Assembly (NCBI GenBank): GCA_031285815.1
Contig: JAITVM010000069.1
Location: forward strand, 1 to 7,967
Direction of reading: 5' to 3'
Source of the DNA: Clostridiales bacterium
Lineage (GTDB): Bacteria > Bacillota > Clostridia > Lachnospirales > JAITVM01
Length of the DNA: 7,967 nt
The notes below the pieces were generated by a model, which was given only the letters and a program-made list of their open reading frames with translations, had not been told where the DNA came from and did not search any database. This document shows positions 1-6,350 of the stretch, piece by piece (positions within the stretch are counted from its first letter, which is position 1; the number at the start of each line of letters is the position of its first letter). Both the position numbers and the translations under genes were made by a program.

Positions 1-159
1 AGATAATGTAGACGGCTCCCCGGTAGTCCCACAAATTATGATAGCATCTGTTTTATTTTCGATTTGAAACTCTATTAGTTTTTTTAATTCCTCAAAATTA
101 ACTGACCTGTCTTCATTAAAGGGCGTGACTATAGCTACGCCTGAACCTTTAAATAACAT
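1..159 (-). CDS. dapA: 4-hydroxy-tetrahydrodipicolinate synthase, N-terminal part
   Basis: This is the first 53 codons of a gene that leaves the window at position 1. The enzyme condenses pyruvate with L-aspartate-4-semialdehyde, the first step committed to diaminopimelate and lysine, in the cytoplasm. Seen: the N-terminus begins MLFKGSGVAIVTPF, the usual start of the DapA/NanA aldolase family, and residues around 44-48 give GTTGE, the conserved pyruvate-carboxylate-binding loop. The Schiff-base lysine lies outside the window. The ATG at 159 is preceded by a GGGGG ribosome binding site (about 169-173) that overlaps the 3' end of asd. Only 5 bases separate the two genes, so they are surely co-transcribed, and DapA consumes the product of Asd. 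Regulation is by the lysine riboswitch upstream of asd. Other family members (NanA, KDG aldolase) are less likely because of the asd context. Confidence 0.94.
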   Translation of the reverse strand, partial: MLFKGSGVAIVTPFNEDRSVNFEELKKLIEFQIENKTDAIIICGTTGEPSTLS

Positions 160-164
160 AACAA

Positions 165-1166
165 TTACCCCCTAAAATACTCCTCTAAAACGGATTCTGC
201 AATTTGAACAGCGTTTGTTGCAGCCCCTTTGCGGATATTATCAGCAACTACCCACATATTAATACCATATTTGACACTCATATCCCTTCTTATACGCCCA
301 ACATAAACCTCGTCATGCCCTTTTGCATTAGTAGCCAAAGGGTACTCAGAACCCATATGGTTATTTTGTACAATTATCGAAGGGGCTTCCCTGAGGGTTT
401 CAATTAATTCAGTTAAATCAAAATCTTTTTCAAATTCAATGTTTATTGATTCGCTATGGCAATCAAACACAGGGACCCTGACCGTTGTAGCTGTTATAGC
501 TAAATCTGGCCTATTTAAAATTTTTCTGGTTTCTTCAACCATTTTGATTTCTTCTTTGGTATACCCCGATTCAGTAAAAACATCGATATGCGGCAAGCAG
601 TTATTTGCTATAGGGTGTGGGAAATTAACAGGCGCCCCGCCTTTTAAGCTATTCTCTAACTCAGTATAGCCCTTCATCCCAGCCCCAGAAACTGCTTGGT
701 ATGTTGAATATACAATCCGCTTAATACGGTATTTGTCCTCAATTGGCTTTAAAGCAACGACAGCCTGAATTGTTGAACAATTTGGGTTGGCTATAATGCC
801 ATTGTGTTTTTTAACCTCGCCTGCATTAACTTCAGGTACCACCAGTGGTACATCTTTATCCATCCGGAAAGCAGATGAATTATCGATAACAACACAATTA
901 TTTTTAGCAAGCAATGGCGCATATTGCAAGCTAACCTTCGCGCCTGCTGAAAACAATGCTATATCAAGTTTATAATCAACAATATATTCATCTAGTTCAA
1001 TTAAAGTGTATTCTTTACCTAAAAATTGTATCCTTTTACCAGCCGAACGTGCCGATGAGAAAAAATAATAATTATCTATTGGAAGCTTACGTTCCGACAA
1101 GACTTCTAAGAATGCCCTCCCTACCATACCTGTTGCACCTACTATGCCTACATTAACGCCTTTCAT
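165..1166 (-). CDS. asd: aspartate-semialdehyde dehydrogenase
   Basis: Asd reduces L-aspartyl-4-phosphate to aspartate-4-semialdehyde with NADPH, the branch-point intermediate for lysine/diaminopimelate, threonine and methionine. Seen: 333 residues, normal for the family. The N-terminal Rossmann motif GIVGATGMVG lies at residues 7-16. The active-site motif NPNCSTIQ carries the catalytic Cys130. TYQAVSGAG is at about 155-163, a substrate-binding Arg at 230 in TTVRVPV, and the catalytic His at 237 in DCHSES. C-terminal NIRKGAATNAVQ is also typical. The ATG at 1166 has an AAAGGGG ribosome binding site 6-8 bases upstream. It is the first gene of an operon with dapA (5-base gap). Its long leader contains a lysine riboswitch and terminator, so expression should fall when lysine is plentiful. 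No unusual residues were noticed. Confidence 0.97.
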   Translation of the reverse strand: MKGVNVGIVGATGMVGRAFLEVLSERKLPIDNYYFFSSARSAGKRIQFLGKEYTLIELDEYIVDYKLDIALFSAGAKVSLQYAPLLAKNNCVVIDNSSAFRMDKDVPLVVPEVNAGEVKKHNGIIANPNCSTIQAVVALKPIEDKYRIKRIVYSTYQAVSGAGMKGYTELENSLKGGAPVNFPHPIANNCLPHIDVFTESGYTKEEIKMVEETRKILNRPDLAITATTVRVPVFDCHSESINIEFEKDFDLTELIETLREAPSIIVQNNHMGSEYPLATNAKGHDEVYVGRIRRDMSVKYGINMWVVADNIRKGAATNAVQIAESVLEEYFRG

Positions 1167-1206
1167 AAAAAACCCCTTTATAATACAAAATTAACAATGC
1201 CACATC

Positions 1207-1230
1207 AAAAAAGCCGACCCGAAGCCAGCT
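1207..1230 (-). terminator. riboswitch-controlled intrinsic terminator before asd
   Basis: On the minus strand, AGCTGGC (1230-1224) and GTCGGCT (1218-1212) form a 7-bp stem with two G-U pairs around a TTCGG loop, followed by six T (1212-1207). It lies 29 bases downstream of the lysine riboswitch P1 helix and 41 bases before the asd start codon, where the expression platform of an L-box is expected. Lysine binding should favour this terminator. The stem is moderate, not strong. Confidence 0.68.
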
Positions 1231-1259
1231 GCAATAATTAAACAAATAAATATTAACAG

Positions 1260-1427
1260 GATAGCGCTCCACCATAAAAATGATGACAATCTTTCAGCTA
1301 TTAACTGAAAAACCAGCAAAAAACAATTAAGGTTGTTTTAAGCTTCGGCGGGCACCCCTTTCCTGTTAATAATTGTACCTTAATACAAATATCTAATAAC
1401 AGTAATAATGAAACCCGCACCTCTATC
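1260..1427 (-). ncRNA. lysine riboswitch (L-box) leader of asd-dapA
   Basis: Read on the minus strand, the 168-nt element opens with GATAGAGGTGC (1427 downwards) and closes with GGAGCGCTATC (ending 1260), so GATAG/CTATC form P1. Between them are hallmark L-box stretches: GGAAAGGGGTGCC followed by GCCGAAGC, and near the 3' side ATTGTCAT before a TTTTTATGGTGGAGCGCTATC-type end. Internal hairpins fit the multi-helix fold: CTGTTA/TAACAG with an inner TTGTA/TACAA (P2), AGC-AAAACAA/TTGTTTT-GCT (about 1314-1346), and TTTCAG/CTGAAA (1292-1310). Known for the family: these RNAs bind L-lysine and repress lysine synthesis or transport genes. The position between a good promoter and a terminator upstream of asd-dapA fits transcription attenuation by lysine. 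Confidence 0.92.
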
Positions 1428-1446
1428 AACGATATATATTTTTTAC

Positions 1447-1475
1447 ATCATATCATTTTAATTATAAACTGTCAA
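1447..1475 (-). promoter_or_regulatory. sigma-A-type promoter of riboswitch-asd-dapA
   Basis: On the minus strand, TTGACA (1475-1470, perfect) and TATGAT (1452-1447, 5 of 6) are separated by exactly 17 bases. The predicted start site is near 1440, about 13 bases before the riboswitch P1 helix, so the whole aptamer would be transcribed. Confidence 0.8.
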
Positions 1476-1561
1476 AGGTAATTTTTTTGATATATCCAGG
1501 CTTAAAACCTATGAAACACCGGCTAATTTATCTTCCCAAAAACTAGGCCCTGCTTTATTTT

Positions 1562-1569
1562 GGTATAAT
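1562..1569 (+). promoter_or_regulatory. candidate extended -10 promoter of the spore protein gene
   Basis: TGGTATAAT is an extended -10 sequence 41 bases before the start codon of the spore protein gene. No good -35 box is seen 17 bases upstream (AACTAG there). Genes of this type are normally read by the forespore factor sigma-G, whose -10 (CATnnTA) partly resembles TATAATA, but no convincing sigma-G -35 is present. The sigma factor is therefore open. Confidence 0.4.
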
Positions 1570-1609
1570 ATTTAGTTTAAACAGGAATAATTATGTTGAG
1601 GTGAATTTG

Positions 1610-1834
1610 ATGGACAAAGACGGCAAAGAAAAAAATTCGAAAGAAAAGAAATTATCAGCCAACGATATTTTGAAATATGAGATAGCAAATGAATTAGGCT
1701 TATTAGATAAAGTTAAAGAAACAGGCTGGAAATCATTAACCGCCAAAGAAAGCGGGCGTATAGGCGGGATTATGACAAAACGTAAACGGGACCAAAGGGC
1801 CGCTACCGAAAGCCAATCCCCCGAACTAAATTGA
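1610..1834 (+). CDS. small acid-soluble spore protein, alpha/beta type (SspF-like)
   Basis: A 74-residue, strongly charged protein. Alpha/beta SASPs coat forespore DNA, hold it in an A-like form and protect it from UV and chemicals; the germination protease later degrades them. Seen: a lysine-rich N-terminus, then LKYEIANELGLLDKV (about residues 21-35), matching the KYE(I/L)A-ELG helix that carries the protease recognition site, then a Gly-Trp (39-40) and SLTAKESGRIGGIMTKRKR (42-60), matching the second DNA-binding helix region. The GW and GRIGG pattern is closer to minor SspF-like proteins than to major SspA/B. Start choice: GAGGTG at 1599-1604 sits 5 bases before ATG 1610. A longer reading from GTG 1601 would put the start inside this ribosome binding site. 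It is probably monocistronic and divergent from the asd operon. Confidence 0.88.
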   Translation: MDKDGKEKNSKEKKLSANDILKYEIANELGLLDKVKETGWKSLTAKESGRIGGIMTKRKRDQRAATESQSPELN

Positions 1835-1887
1835 TAAAAATAATTGATAATTAGCTAATATATATTTTTATTTTTTAATTTTTGTTA

Positions 1888-1893
1888 TATAAT
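1888..1893 (+). promoter_or_regulatory. possible -10 box before the methyltransferase gene
   Basis: A perfect TATAAT lies in a very AT-rich 78-base gap between the spore protein and methyltransferase genes. The -35 position (1865-1870, TTTTTA) is poor, so this is only a candidate start for the methyltransferase-hslO transcript. Chance occurrence is likely in DNA of this composition. Confidence 0.3.
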
Positions 1894-1927
1894 AATAAGG
1901 CAGCGTTTTCAAATGAGGGGGATGTTT

Positions 1928-2659
1928 TTGGAAGCTTATAGGTCTTTTGCTTATGTTTATGATTTATTGATGGATGATATCCCGTATGATGAATGGGTTT
2001 CTTATATCCTTAGCCTATGGGCGGAATATGATAGTAACCCTAAGCTCGTTTTGGAACTCGGATGTGGGACTGGAAATATTACATTAAGGCTCGCTGAATT
2101 AGGTTATGATATGATAGGTTCTGATATTTCGGAAGATATGCTTACTGTAGCAAAATCTAAACAAAAAAATAACGATGTCCTATTTTTATGCCAAGATATG
2201 CGCAGCTTCGAACTATACGGTACAGTTGACAGTATTATCTGCCTTTTTGATAGCCTTAACTATATTCTAAACGAAAATGAGCTACTGGATACCTTTAAAC
2301 TCGTTTACAATTACCTTAATCCCGATGGGATTTTTATTTTTGATTTAAACACGGCTTATAAATTTAAACATGTTTTGGACAATAACTCCTTTTCTGTTGT
2401 TAAAGATTCTGCGGCTTGTATATGGGGCCATATATATAACGATGATATTTTAGAATACTTTGTAACTTTATTTATTAAACAAAATGCGGATAGCTATCAA
2501 AAGTCTGAAGAGTTCCACTATCAAAAATCCTATCCTATAAAAAAAATAAAACACTTATTAGATTTGGCTGGACTTAAATTATTAAACACTTATGACGCGT
2601 TTACATTTGACCCTGTTAAACCTAATAGTGAGCGGGTTTATTTTATAGCTTCAAAGTAG
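1928..2659 (+). CDS. class I SAM-dependent methyltransferase, YqeM-like
   Basis: A soluble methyltransferase of unknown substrate. Counting from the TTG start (243 residues): the N-terminus has AYRSFAYVYDLLMDDIPYDEW, typical of small Firmicutes methyltransferases such as Bacillus YqeM. Motif I, LVLELGCGTG (about 40-49), binds S-adenosylmethionine, an acidic Asp follows at about 66 (IGSDIS) for the ribose, and CQDMRSF (about 88-94) marks the adenine-binding loop. LFDSLNYI and GIFIFDLN follow as later Rossmann strands. Start choice: AGGGGG at 1916-1921 is 6 bases before TTG 1928, whereas ATG 1913 lacks a well-placed ribosome binding site and ATG 1922 touches the AGGGGG; the ATG 1913 reading would give 248 residues. 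It ends 27 bases before hslO and is probably co-transcribed with it. Methylation of an RNA, protein or small molecule cannot be told apart. Confidence 0.86.
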   Translation: MEAYRSFAYVYDLLMDDIPYDEWVSYILSLWAEYDSNPKLVLELGCGTGNITLRLAELGYDMIGSDISEDMLTVAKSKQKNNDVLFLCQDMRSFELYGTVDSIICLFDSLNYILNENELLDTFKLVYNYLNPDGIFIFDLNTAYKFKHVLDNNSFSVVKDSAACIWGHIYNDDILEYFVTLFIKQNADSYQKSEEFHYQKSYPIKKIKHLLDLAGLKLLNTYDAFTFDPVKPNSERVYFIASK

Positions 2660-2686
2660 CGCATATCTGGGGAGGTAAAAAAACAA

Positions 2687-3583
2687 ATGAATAGCTATAT
2701 TCTGAAAGCTACTGCCGGTGGCGGCAGTATAAGGGCTTTCTTTATTGATTCTACAAATATAGTAAATGAAGCCCAAAAAATCCATAATACTTCGTATACC
2801 GCAACTGCCGCATTAGGCAGGGCCTTGACTGCAGCATCCATGATGGGCTCTATGCTAAAAAACGAATCTGAATTAATAACACTATCAATACGGGGCGACG
2901 GCCCGCTAAAAGGCATTGTCGCTACTTCTGATTTTACCGCAAACGTAAAAGGGTATGTTTTTAACCCCGGCGTTGATATGCCCCTTAAGGGTAATGGAAA
3001 AATAGATGTTTCTGGTTCTATTATGCCCGGTGTCTTAAATGTTATAAAAGATACAGGCATCAAAGAGCCTTATGTAGGGCAAGTAAGCTTAATATCTGGC
3101 GAGATAGCTGAGGATATAACATCCTATTACGCTAATTCGGAACAAGTACCCACATCTGTAGCCCTTGGAGTCTTAGTTGATACAGACGGTTCTGTTAAAC
3201 AAGCAGGTGGGTTTATTATACAGCTAATGCCATTTGTAGAAACAGCTACAATAGAAAAGCTTGAGAAAAATATTTTAGCCCTGCCCAGCATCACGAGCCT
3301 TTTAGATGGCGGGATTTCAATAGAAGAAATCCTTGACACAGTTATCGGCGAATTTGGCGTATCTATAAACGAACGCATAGAGGCCGGCTATTTTTGTAAC
3401 TGCAGTAGAAAACGTGTTAAAAAAGCATTAGCCAGCATAGGCGAGATAGAATTAAATAAAATTATAGACGAAGACAAAAGTGCTTCCTTACATTGCCATT
3501 TTTGTGGTAAGGACTATCATTTTTCAGAAAATGAGCTTAGGGAAATTGTTCATAAATTATCAAAACATAAAAAGACAACGTAA
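2687..3583 (+). CDS. hslO: 33 kDa redox-regulated chaperone Hsp33
   Basis: Hsp33 is a cytoplasmic holdase activated by oxidative unfolding: its four zinc-binding cysteines form disulfides under oxidants such as HOCl or peroxide plus heat, and the protein then protects unfolding proteins. Seen: 298 residues, normal length. The N-terminal domain has ATAGGGSIRAFFID, LGRALTAASMMGSMLK and SIRGDGPLKGI (about 67-77), all typical. GYVFNP (about 89-94) and EDITSYYANSEQVPTSVALGV (about 142-162) follow. The C-terminal redox switch is complete: CNC at 237-239 and CHFC at 270-273, the CxC...CxxC zinc site. GGGGAGGT at 2669-2676 lies 10 bases before ATG 2687. It follows the methyltransferase by 27 bases. 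No own terminator is evident before the next gene. Confidence 0.97.
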   Translation: MNSYILKATAGGGSIRAFFIDSTNIVNEAQKIHNTSYTATAALGRALTAASMMGSMLKNESELITLSIRGDGPLKGIVATSDFTANVKGYVFNPGVDMPLKGNGKIDVSGSIMPGVLNVIKDTGIKEPYVGQVSLISGEIAEDITSYYANSEQVPTSVALGVLVDTDGSVKQAGGFIIQLMPFVETATIEKLEKNILALPSITSLLDGGISIEEILDTVIGEFGVSINERIEAGYFCNCSRKRVKKALASIGEIELNKIIDEDKSASLHCHFCGKDYHFSENELREIVHKLSKHKKTT

Positions 3584-3591
3584 GTTGAAAC

Positions 3592-3620
3592 TTGTATGAA
3601 CATATACTGTTTTATATAAA
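3592..3620 (+). promoter_or_regulatory. candidate promoter of the ytxC-like gene
   Basis: TTGTAT (3592-3597, 4 of 6) and TATAAA (3615-3620, 5 of 6) are spaced by 17 bases in the 64-base gap after hslO. This would give a leader of about 20 bases before ATG 3648. Read-through from hslO is equally possible. Confidence 0.38.
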
Positions 3621-3647
3621 CCGTATACTTACAGGGAGATGAGCCAG

Positions 3648-4031
3648 ATGAAAAAACTTTTATTCTACACCAAAGATTATTGCAAACAGCTGGAAAGTAT
3701 TGGTTTTATTGCAGAAAGGGGTAAACTTTCAGATTATTCTTTGTTCACAATCAATGGCGATGAGCTAGATTTTGAAAAACTTTCTGCCGAGCTTAAAAAA
3801 ATAATATTTGAATCAAACCCCCTCACCAGGAATTCAATAAAAATAAGGGGCCTCATCGACGAAAACCTTTTCAGTAGTTTCGCACAAAATGTTTCATCGG
3901 ATATCATAAACCTTCTAACTGAAAGTGAATTTGTTAATATTGATGGCTATATTTGCTTCCACCTAAATAAATATAAAGAAATTATCGATAATACTTTATA
4001 TCTCCTTGTTAAAAGGTACTTAAACCCTTGA
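3648..4031 (+). CDS. short YtxC-like sporulation protein
   Basis: A 127-residue protein with no confident catalytic motif. The end, FVNIDGYICFHLNKYKEIID followed by NTLYLLVKRYL, resembles the conserved 'INxxGFINFRLxxY...VDxAVxxFL' region of YtxC, a poorly understood sporulation-associated protein whose gene precedes thrS in Bacillus. That synteny holds here. Family members are usually about twice as long and continue well past this motif. This one stops right after it, at the TGA at 4029-4031, which lies inside the thrS promoter. No signal peptide or membrane helix is visible. Start choice: GGGAG at 3634-3638 is 9 bases before ATG 3648, whereas ATG 3639 directly abuts it. It may be a short variant or a truncated remnant. 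Assignment rests on a short motif plus position. Confidence 0.5.
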   Translation: MKKLLFYTKDYCKQLESIGFIAERGKLSDYSLFTINGDELDFEKLSAELKKIIFESNPLTRNSIKIRGLIDENLFSSFAQNVSSDIINLLTESEFVNIDGYICFHLNKYKEIIDNTLYLLVKRYLNP

Positions 4032-4055
4032 CAGAATTTTTTTGGATAGTATAAT
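4028..4055 (+). promoter_or_regulatory. consensus sigma-A promoter of the thrS leader
   Basis: TTGACA (4028-4033) and TATAAT (4050-4055), both perfect, are 16 bases apart. The -35 box contains the TGA stop codon of the preceding ytxC-like gene. Transcription should start near 4062, about 25 bases before the T-box stem I. A strong constitutive promoter is the usual partner of T-box attenuation. Confidence 0.85.
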
Positions 4056-4084
4056 ACTTTTATTGAACTATAAAATATTTAAAT

Positions 4085-4278
4085 CATTGATAAGGGCAGT
4101 ACATAATAATACCGTTTTTAGAGAGGGCTATATTTGCTGAAAATAGCCTAAACGGGTATTATGGAAGACCACCTTTGAGTTACTCTAATCAAGTACGTTG
4201 ATTACGTTATAATCATTTTGCTATAAAATGGTGGACAACGAGATTCTAGCCTCGTCCTTTTTAGGGACGGGGTTTTTT
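4085..4278 (+). ncRNA. threonine T-box leader of thrS
   Basis: The RNA senses uncharged tRNA-Thr. Seen in order: GATAAGGGCAGTA (4089-4101), the kink-turn/AGTA motif at the base of stem I; the arm ATAATACC (4104-4112 region) pairing with GGTATTAT (about 4155-4162); AGAGAGGGC and TTTGCTGAAAATAG as the apical AG and GNTG elements; GGAAGACCA, where ACC (4168-4170) is the specifier codon, a Thr codon followed by a purine; CCTTTGAGT closing stem I by pairing with AAGG. Stem III is a 7-bp hairpin, TAATCAA/TTGATTA (4186-4204). The antiterminator segment GGTGGACAACGAG (4230-4242) can pair CGAG with CTCG (4251-4254). The specifier and the downstream thrS agree. The bulge sequence departs from the usual UGGNACC. 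Confidence 0.92.
4250..4278 (+). terminator. T-box-controlled intrinsic terminator before thrS
   Basis: CCTCGTCC (4250-4257) pairs with GGACGGGG (4265-4272) in an 8-bp stem with one T-G pair and a short T-rich loop, followed by six T (4273-4278). Its 5' arm overlaps the segment that forms the antiterminator, so the two structures exclude each other. Confidence 0.92.
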
Positions 4279-4305
4279 ATTTTTAAAGTTTAAGGAGGAA
4301 ATACA

Positions 4306-6267
4306 ATGATTGTTACCCTAAAAGACGGGGTCCGGAAAGAATATGAAATGCCCATGAGCGTTTACGAAATCGCGAAAAATATTTCAGAAGGCTTAGCCCG
4401 TGCGGCCTGTGCCGGAAAAGTAGATGGCAAAGTAGTTGACTTGCGGTATATAGTTGAAAAAGATTGCGAGCTAAATATCCTTACATTTAATGATGAGGAA
4501 GGCAAAAAAGTTTTTTGGCACACTTGTAGCCATATTTTAGCCCAAGCAGTTAAAAGGCTTTACAAAGATGTTAAGCTAGCTATTGGCCCTGCCACAAGTG
4601 AGGGGTTTTACTATGATTTTGACCGTGATAAAGCGTTCACTTCAGATGAAATAGAAGAGATAGAAAAAGAGATGAAAAAAATCGTCAAGGAATCCCTTGA
4701 TATTGAACGTTTTGAACTTTCCCGTAACGAGGCGCTTAATTTAATGAAAGAAAATAATGAGCCCTATAAAACTGAATTAATTGAAGCTTTACCGGAAGGG
4801 GAAACTATTTCTTTTTATAAGCAGGGTGAATTTACCGACCTATGCGCCGGCCCCCATTTACTCAATACTAAATATTTAAAGGCAATAAAATTAATCTCCG
4901 AAAAAGGCTCTTCAGGCGCTTATTGGCGCGGGGATGAGAAAAACAAAATGCTTTGTAGGGTTTATGGAACAGCATTTACAAAAGCCTCTGACCTGGAAGC
5001 GTATTTAAAACAGCGTGAAGAGGCGATAAAACGTGACCATAACAAATTAGGCCGCGAACTTAAATATTTTACTACTTCTGAACCAATAGGCCAAGGCTTG
5101 CCCCTCCTTATGCCAAATGGCGCAAGGGTAATACAGCTTTTGCAGCGGTTTGTTGAAGATGAGGAATATAAGCGTGGCTATGTTATAACTAAAACCCCCT
5201 TGCTGGCAAAATCAGATTTGTATAAAATCTCTGGGCACTGGGACCATTACAAGGATGGTATGTTTGTACTTGGCAATGAAGAAGCTGGCGGCGAAGTTTT
5301 CGCTTTAAGGCCAATGACTTGCCCATTCCAGTTTACCATATATAATGCAGAACAGCATAGCTACCGTGACCTACCTATTAGATATGCAGAAACTTCAACT
5401 TTGTTCAGGAACGAATCTTCAGGCGAAATGCACGGCCTAATTAGGGTCAGGCAGTTCACAATTTCCGAAGGGCATATAGCATGCCGCAAAGACCAATTAG
5501 AAGAAGAGTTCCGTGGCTGTGTTGAATTGATAAAATATTTTACTGACATACTGGGGCTAACTGAAGGCCTAAGTTATAGGTTTTCTAAATGGGACAGCAA
5601 AAACAAAGAGAAATATGAAGGCGACGAGGCAACTTGGGAAGAAGCCCAATCGGCAATGCGTAAATTATTGGTTGATTTAGGCATAGATTTTTCGGAAGCG
5701 GATGGCGAAGCGGCATTTTATGGCCCAAAACTAGATATCCAGTATAAAAATGTTTTTGGGAAAGAAGACACAATAATTACTGTACAAATAGACTTCTCGC
5801 TTGCAAAGCGGTTTAATATGACTTATGTAGACAGCAGCGGCGCAAAAGCCCACCCAATCGTTTTGCATAGGACTTCTATCGGCTGCTATGAAAGGACGCT
5901 TGCACTTCTAATAGAGCGTTTTGCCGGGGCGCTGCCAACTTGGCTTGCCCCCATTCAAGTTAAGGTGCTCCCTATTTCTGATAAATATAATGATTATGCT
6001 AAAAATGTTTTAACCAGCCTGGATAAATATAATATACGTGCCGAAAGCGACCTGAGGGCTGAAAAAATAGGCTATAAGATAAGGGAAGCAAGGCTTGAAA
6101 AAACACCATATATTTTGGTAGTTGGCGAAAAAGAACAGAATGAAAACACTGTTTCTGTCAGGAGCCGGTCTGGCGGCGACGAGGGCGCAATGCCATTAAC
6201 AGATTTTATTAGCCGCATTAACCAAGAAATTTTATCGAAGGCAATTATTGAAAATGCAGAAGCGTAG
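4306..6267 (+). CDS. thrS: threonyl-tRNA synthetase
   Basis: ThrRS charges tRNA-Thr with threonine and edits mischarged Ser-tRNA. The 653 residues hold all bacterial domains. TGS domain: about 1-61. Editing domain: about 62-225, with HTCSH (His72, His76) and DLCAGPH (Cys180, His184). Class II catalytic core: about 245-540, with the zinc ligands Cys339 (RPMTCP), His390 (SEGH) and His521 (VLHRTSIG), and motif 2 around RNESSGEMHGLIRVRQF (368-384). Anticodon-binding domain: about 546-645, from PIQVKVLPIS. The motif is RPMTCPFQF, not the E. coli-like RPMNCPGH; this variant is known among Clostridia. A strong AAGGAGGAA (4292-4300) precedes ATG 4306. Expression is set by the T-box leader. The stop codon TAG (6265-6267) directly abuts the end of a group II intron remnant on the other strand, so there is no normal terminator right after the gene. 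Confidence 0.98.
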   Translation: MIVTLKDGVRKEYEMPMSVYEIAKNISEGLARAACAGKVDGKVVDLRYIVEKDCELNILTFNDEEGKKVFWHTCSHILAQAVKRLYKDVKLAIGPATSEGFYYDFDRDKAFTSDEIEEIEKEMKKIVKESLDIERFELSRNEALNLMKENNEPYKTELIEALPEGETISFYKQGEFTDLCAGPHLLNTKYLKAIKLISEKGSSGAYWRGDEKNKMLCRVYGTAFTKASDLEAYLKQREEAIKRDHNKLGRELKYFTTSEPIGQGLPLLMPNGARVIQLLQRFVEDEEYKRGYVITKTPLLAKSDLYKISGHWDHYKDGMFVLGNEEAGGEVFALRPMTCPFQFTIYNAEQHSYRDLPIRYAETSTLFRNESSGEMHGLIRVRQFTISEGHIACRKDQLEEEFRGCVELIKYFTDILGLTEGLSYRFSKWDSKNKEKYEGDEATWEEAQSAMRKLLVDLGIDFSEADGEAAFYGPKLDIQYKNVFGKEDTIITVQIDFSLAKRFNMTYVDSSGAKAHPIVLHRTSIGCYERTLALLIERFAGALPTWLAPIQVKVLPISDKYNDYAKNVLTSLDKYNIRAESDLRAEKIGYKIREARLEKTPYILVVGEKEQNENTVSVRSRSGGDEGAMPLTDFISRINQEILSKAIIENAEA

Positions 6268-6313
6268 GTAATCGAGCCGGGGGCTACCCAATTAATTGAG
6301 TAACCGGGCCCTC
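6268..6313 (-). other. group II intron domain VI-like hairpin and 3' end
   Basis: On the minus strand, GGTTACTC and GGGTAGCC pair around an AATTAATT loop, and outer GGGCC can pair with GGCTC, leaving a C/CCC internal loop. CTCGATTAC then leads to the putative 3' end at 6268. In an active intron a bulged adenosine in the 3' strand is the branch point. None is clear here, which fits decay, though the drawn fold may be wrong. Confidence 0.6.
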
Positions 6314-6315
6314 AC

Positions 6316-6347
6316 ACCACCATGCGTACCGTTCGGTACACGGCGGT
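6316..6347 (-). other. group II intron domain V catalytic hairpin
   Basis: On the minus strand, ACCGCCGTG pairs along all 9 positions (two G-U) with CATGGTGGT, an inner TACC/GGTA stem is capped by GAAC, and a two-base CG bulge sits on the 3' strand. A 32-34 nt hairpin with a two-base 3' bulge is the signature of domain V, the catalytic core. It starts 3 bases after the maturase stop codon, as is common in bacterial introns. The hairpin itself looks undamaged. Confidence 0.8.
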
Positions 6348-6350
6348 TCT

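Noticed and set aside
204..1156. Several open frames of 60-76 codons on the plus strand inside asd.
   Set aside because: They are antisense to a complete, well-conserved gene, have no ribosome binding sites and encode nothing recognisable.
1169..1197. Possible promoter directly before asd on the minus strand (TTGATG, 17 bases, TATTAT).
   Set aside because: Its start site would fall in or after the asd ribosome binding site, and it would bypass the riboswitch. The promoter at 1447-1475 is far better placed.
1843..1885. Palindrome ATTAGCTAAT followed by a T-rich stretch after the spore protein gene, considered as a terminator.
   Set aside because: The palindrome has no loop and only A/T-rich pairs, and the T-rich tail is typical of the whole gap.
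2695..3378. Open frames of 83 and 122 codons on the minus strand inside hslO.
   Set aside because: They mirror the codon pattern of hslO on the opposite strand and show no family motif or start signals.
5361..5773. Two 62-codon minus-strand frames inside thrS.
   Set aside because: They are shadows of the class II catalytic core coding region, without ribosome binding sites.
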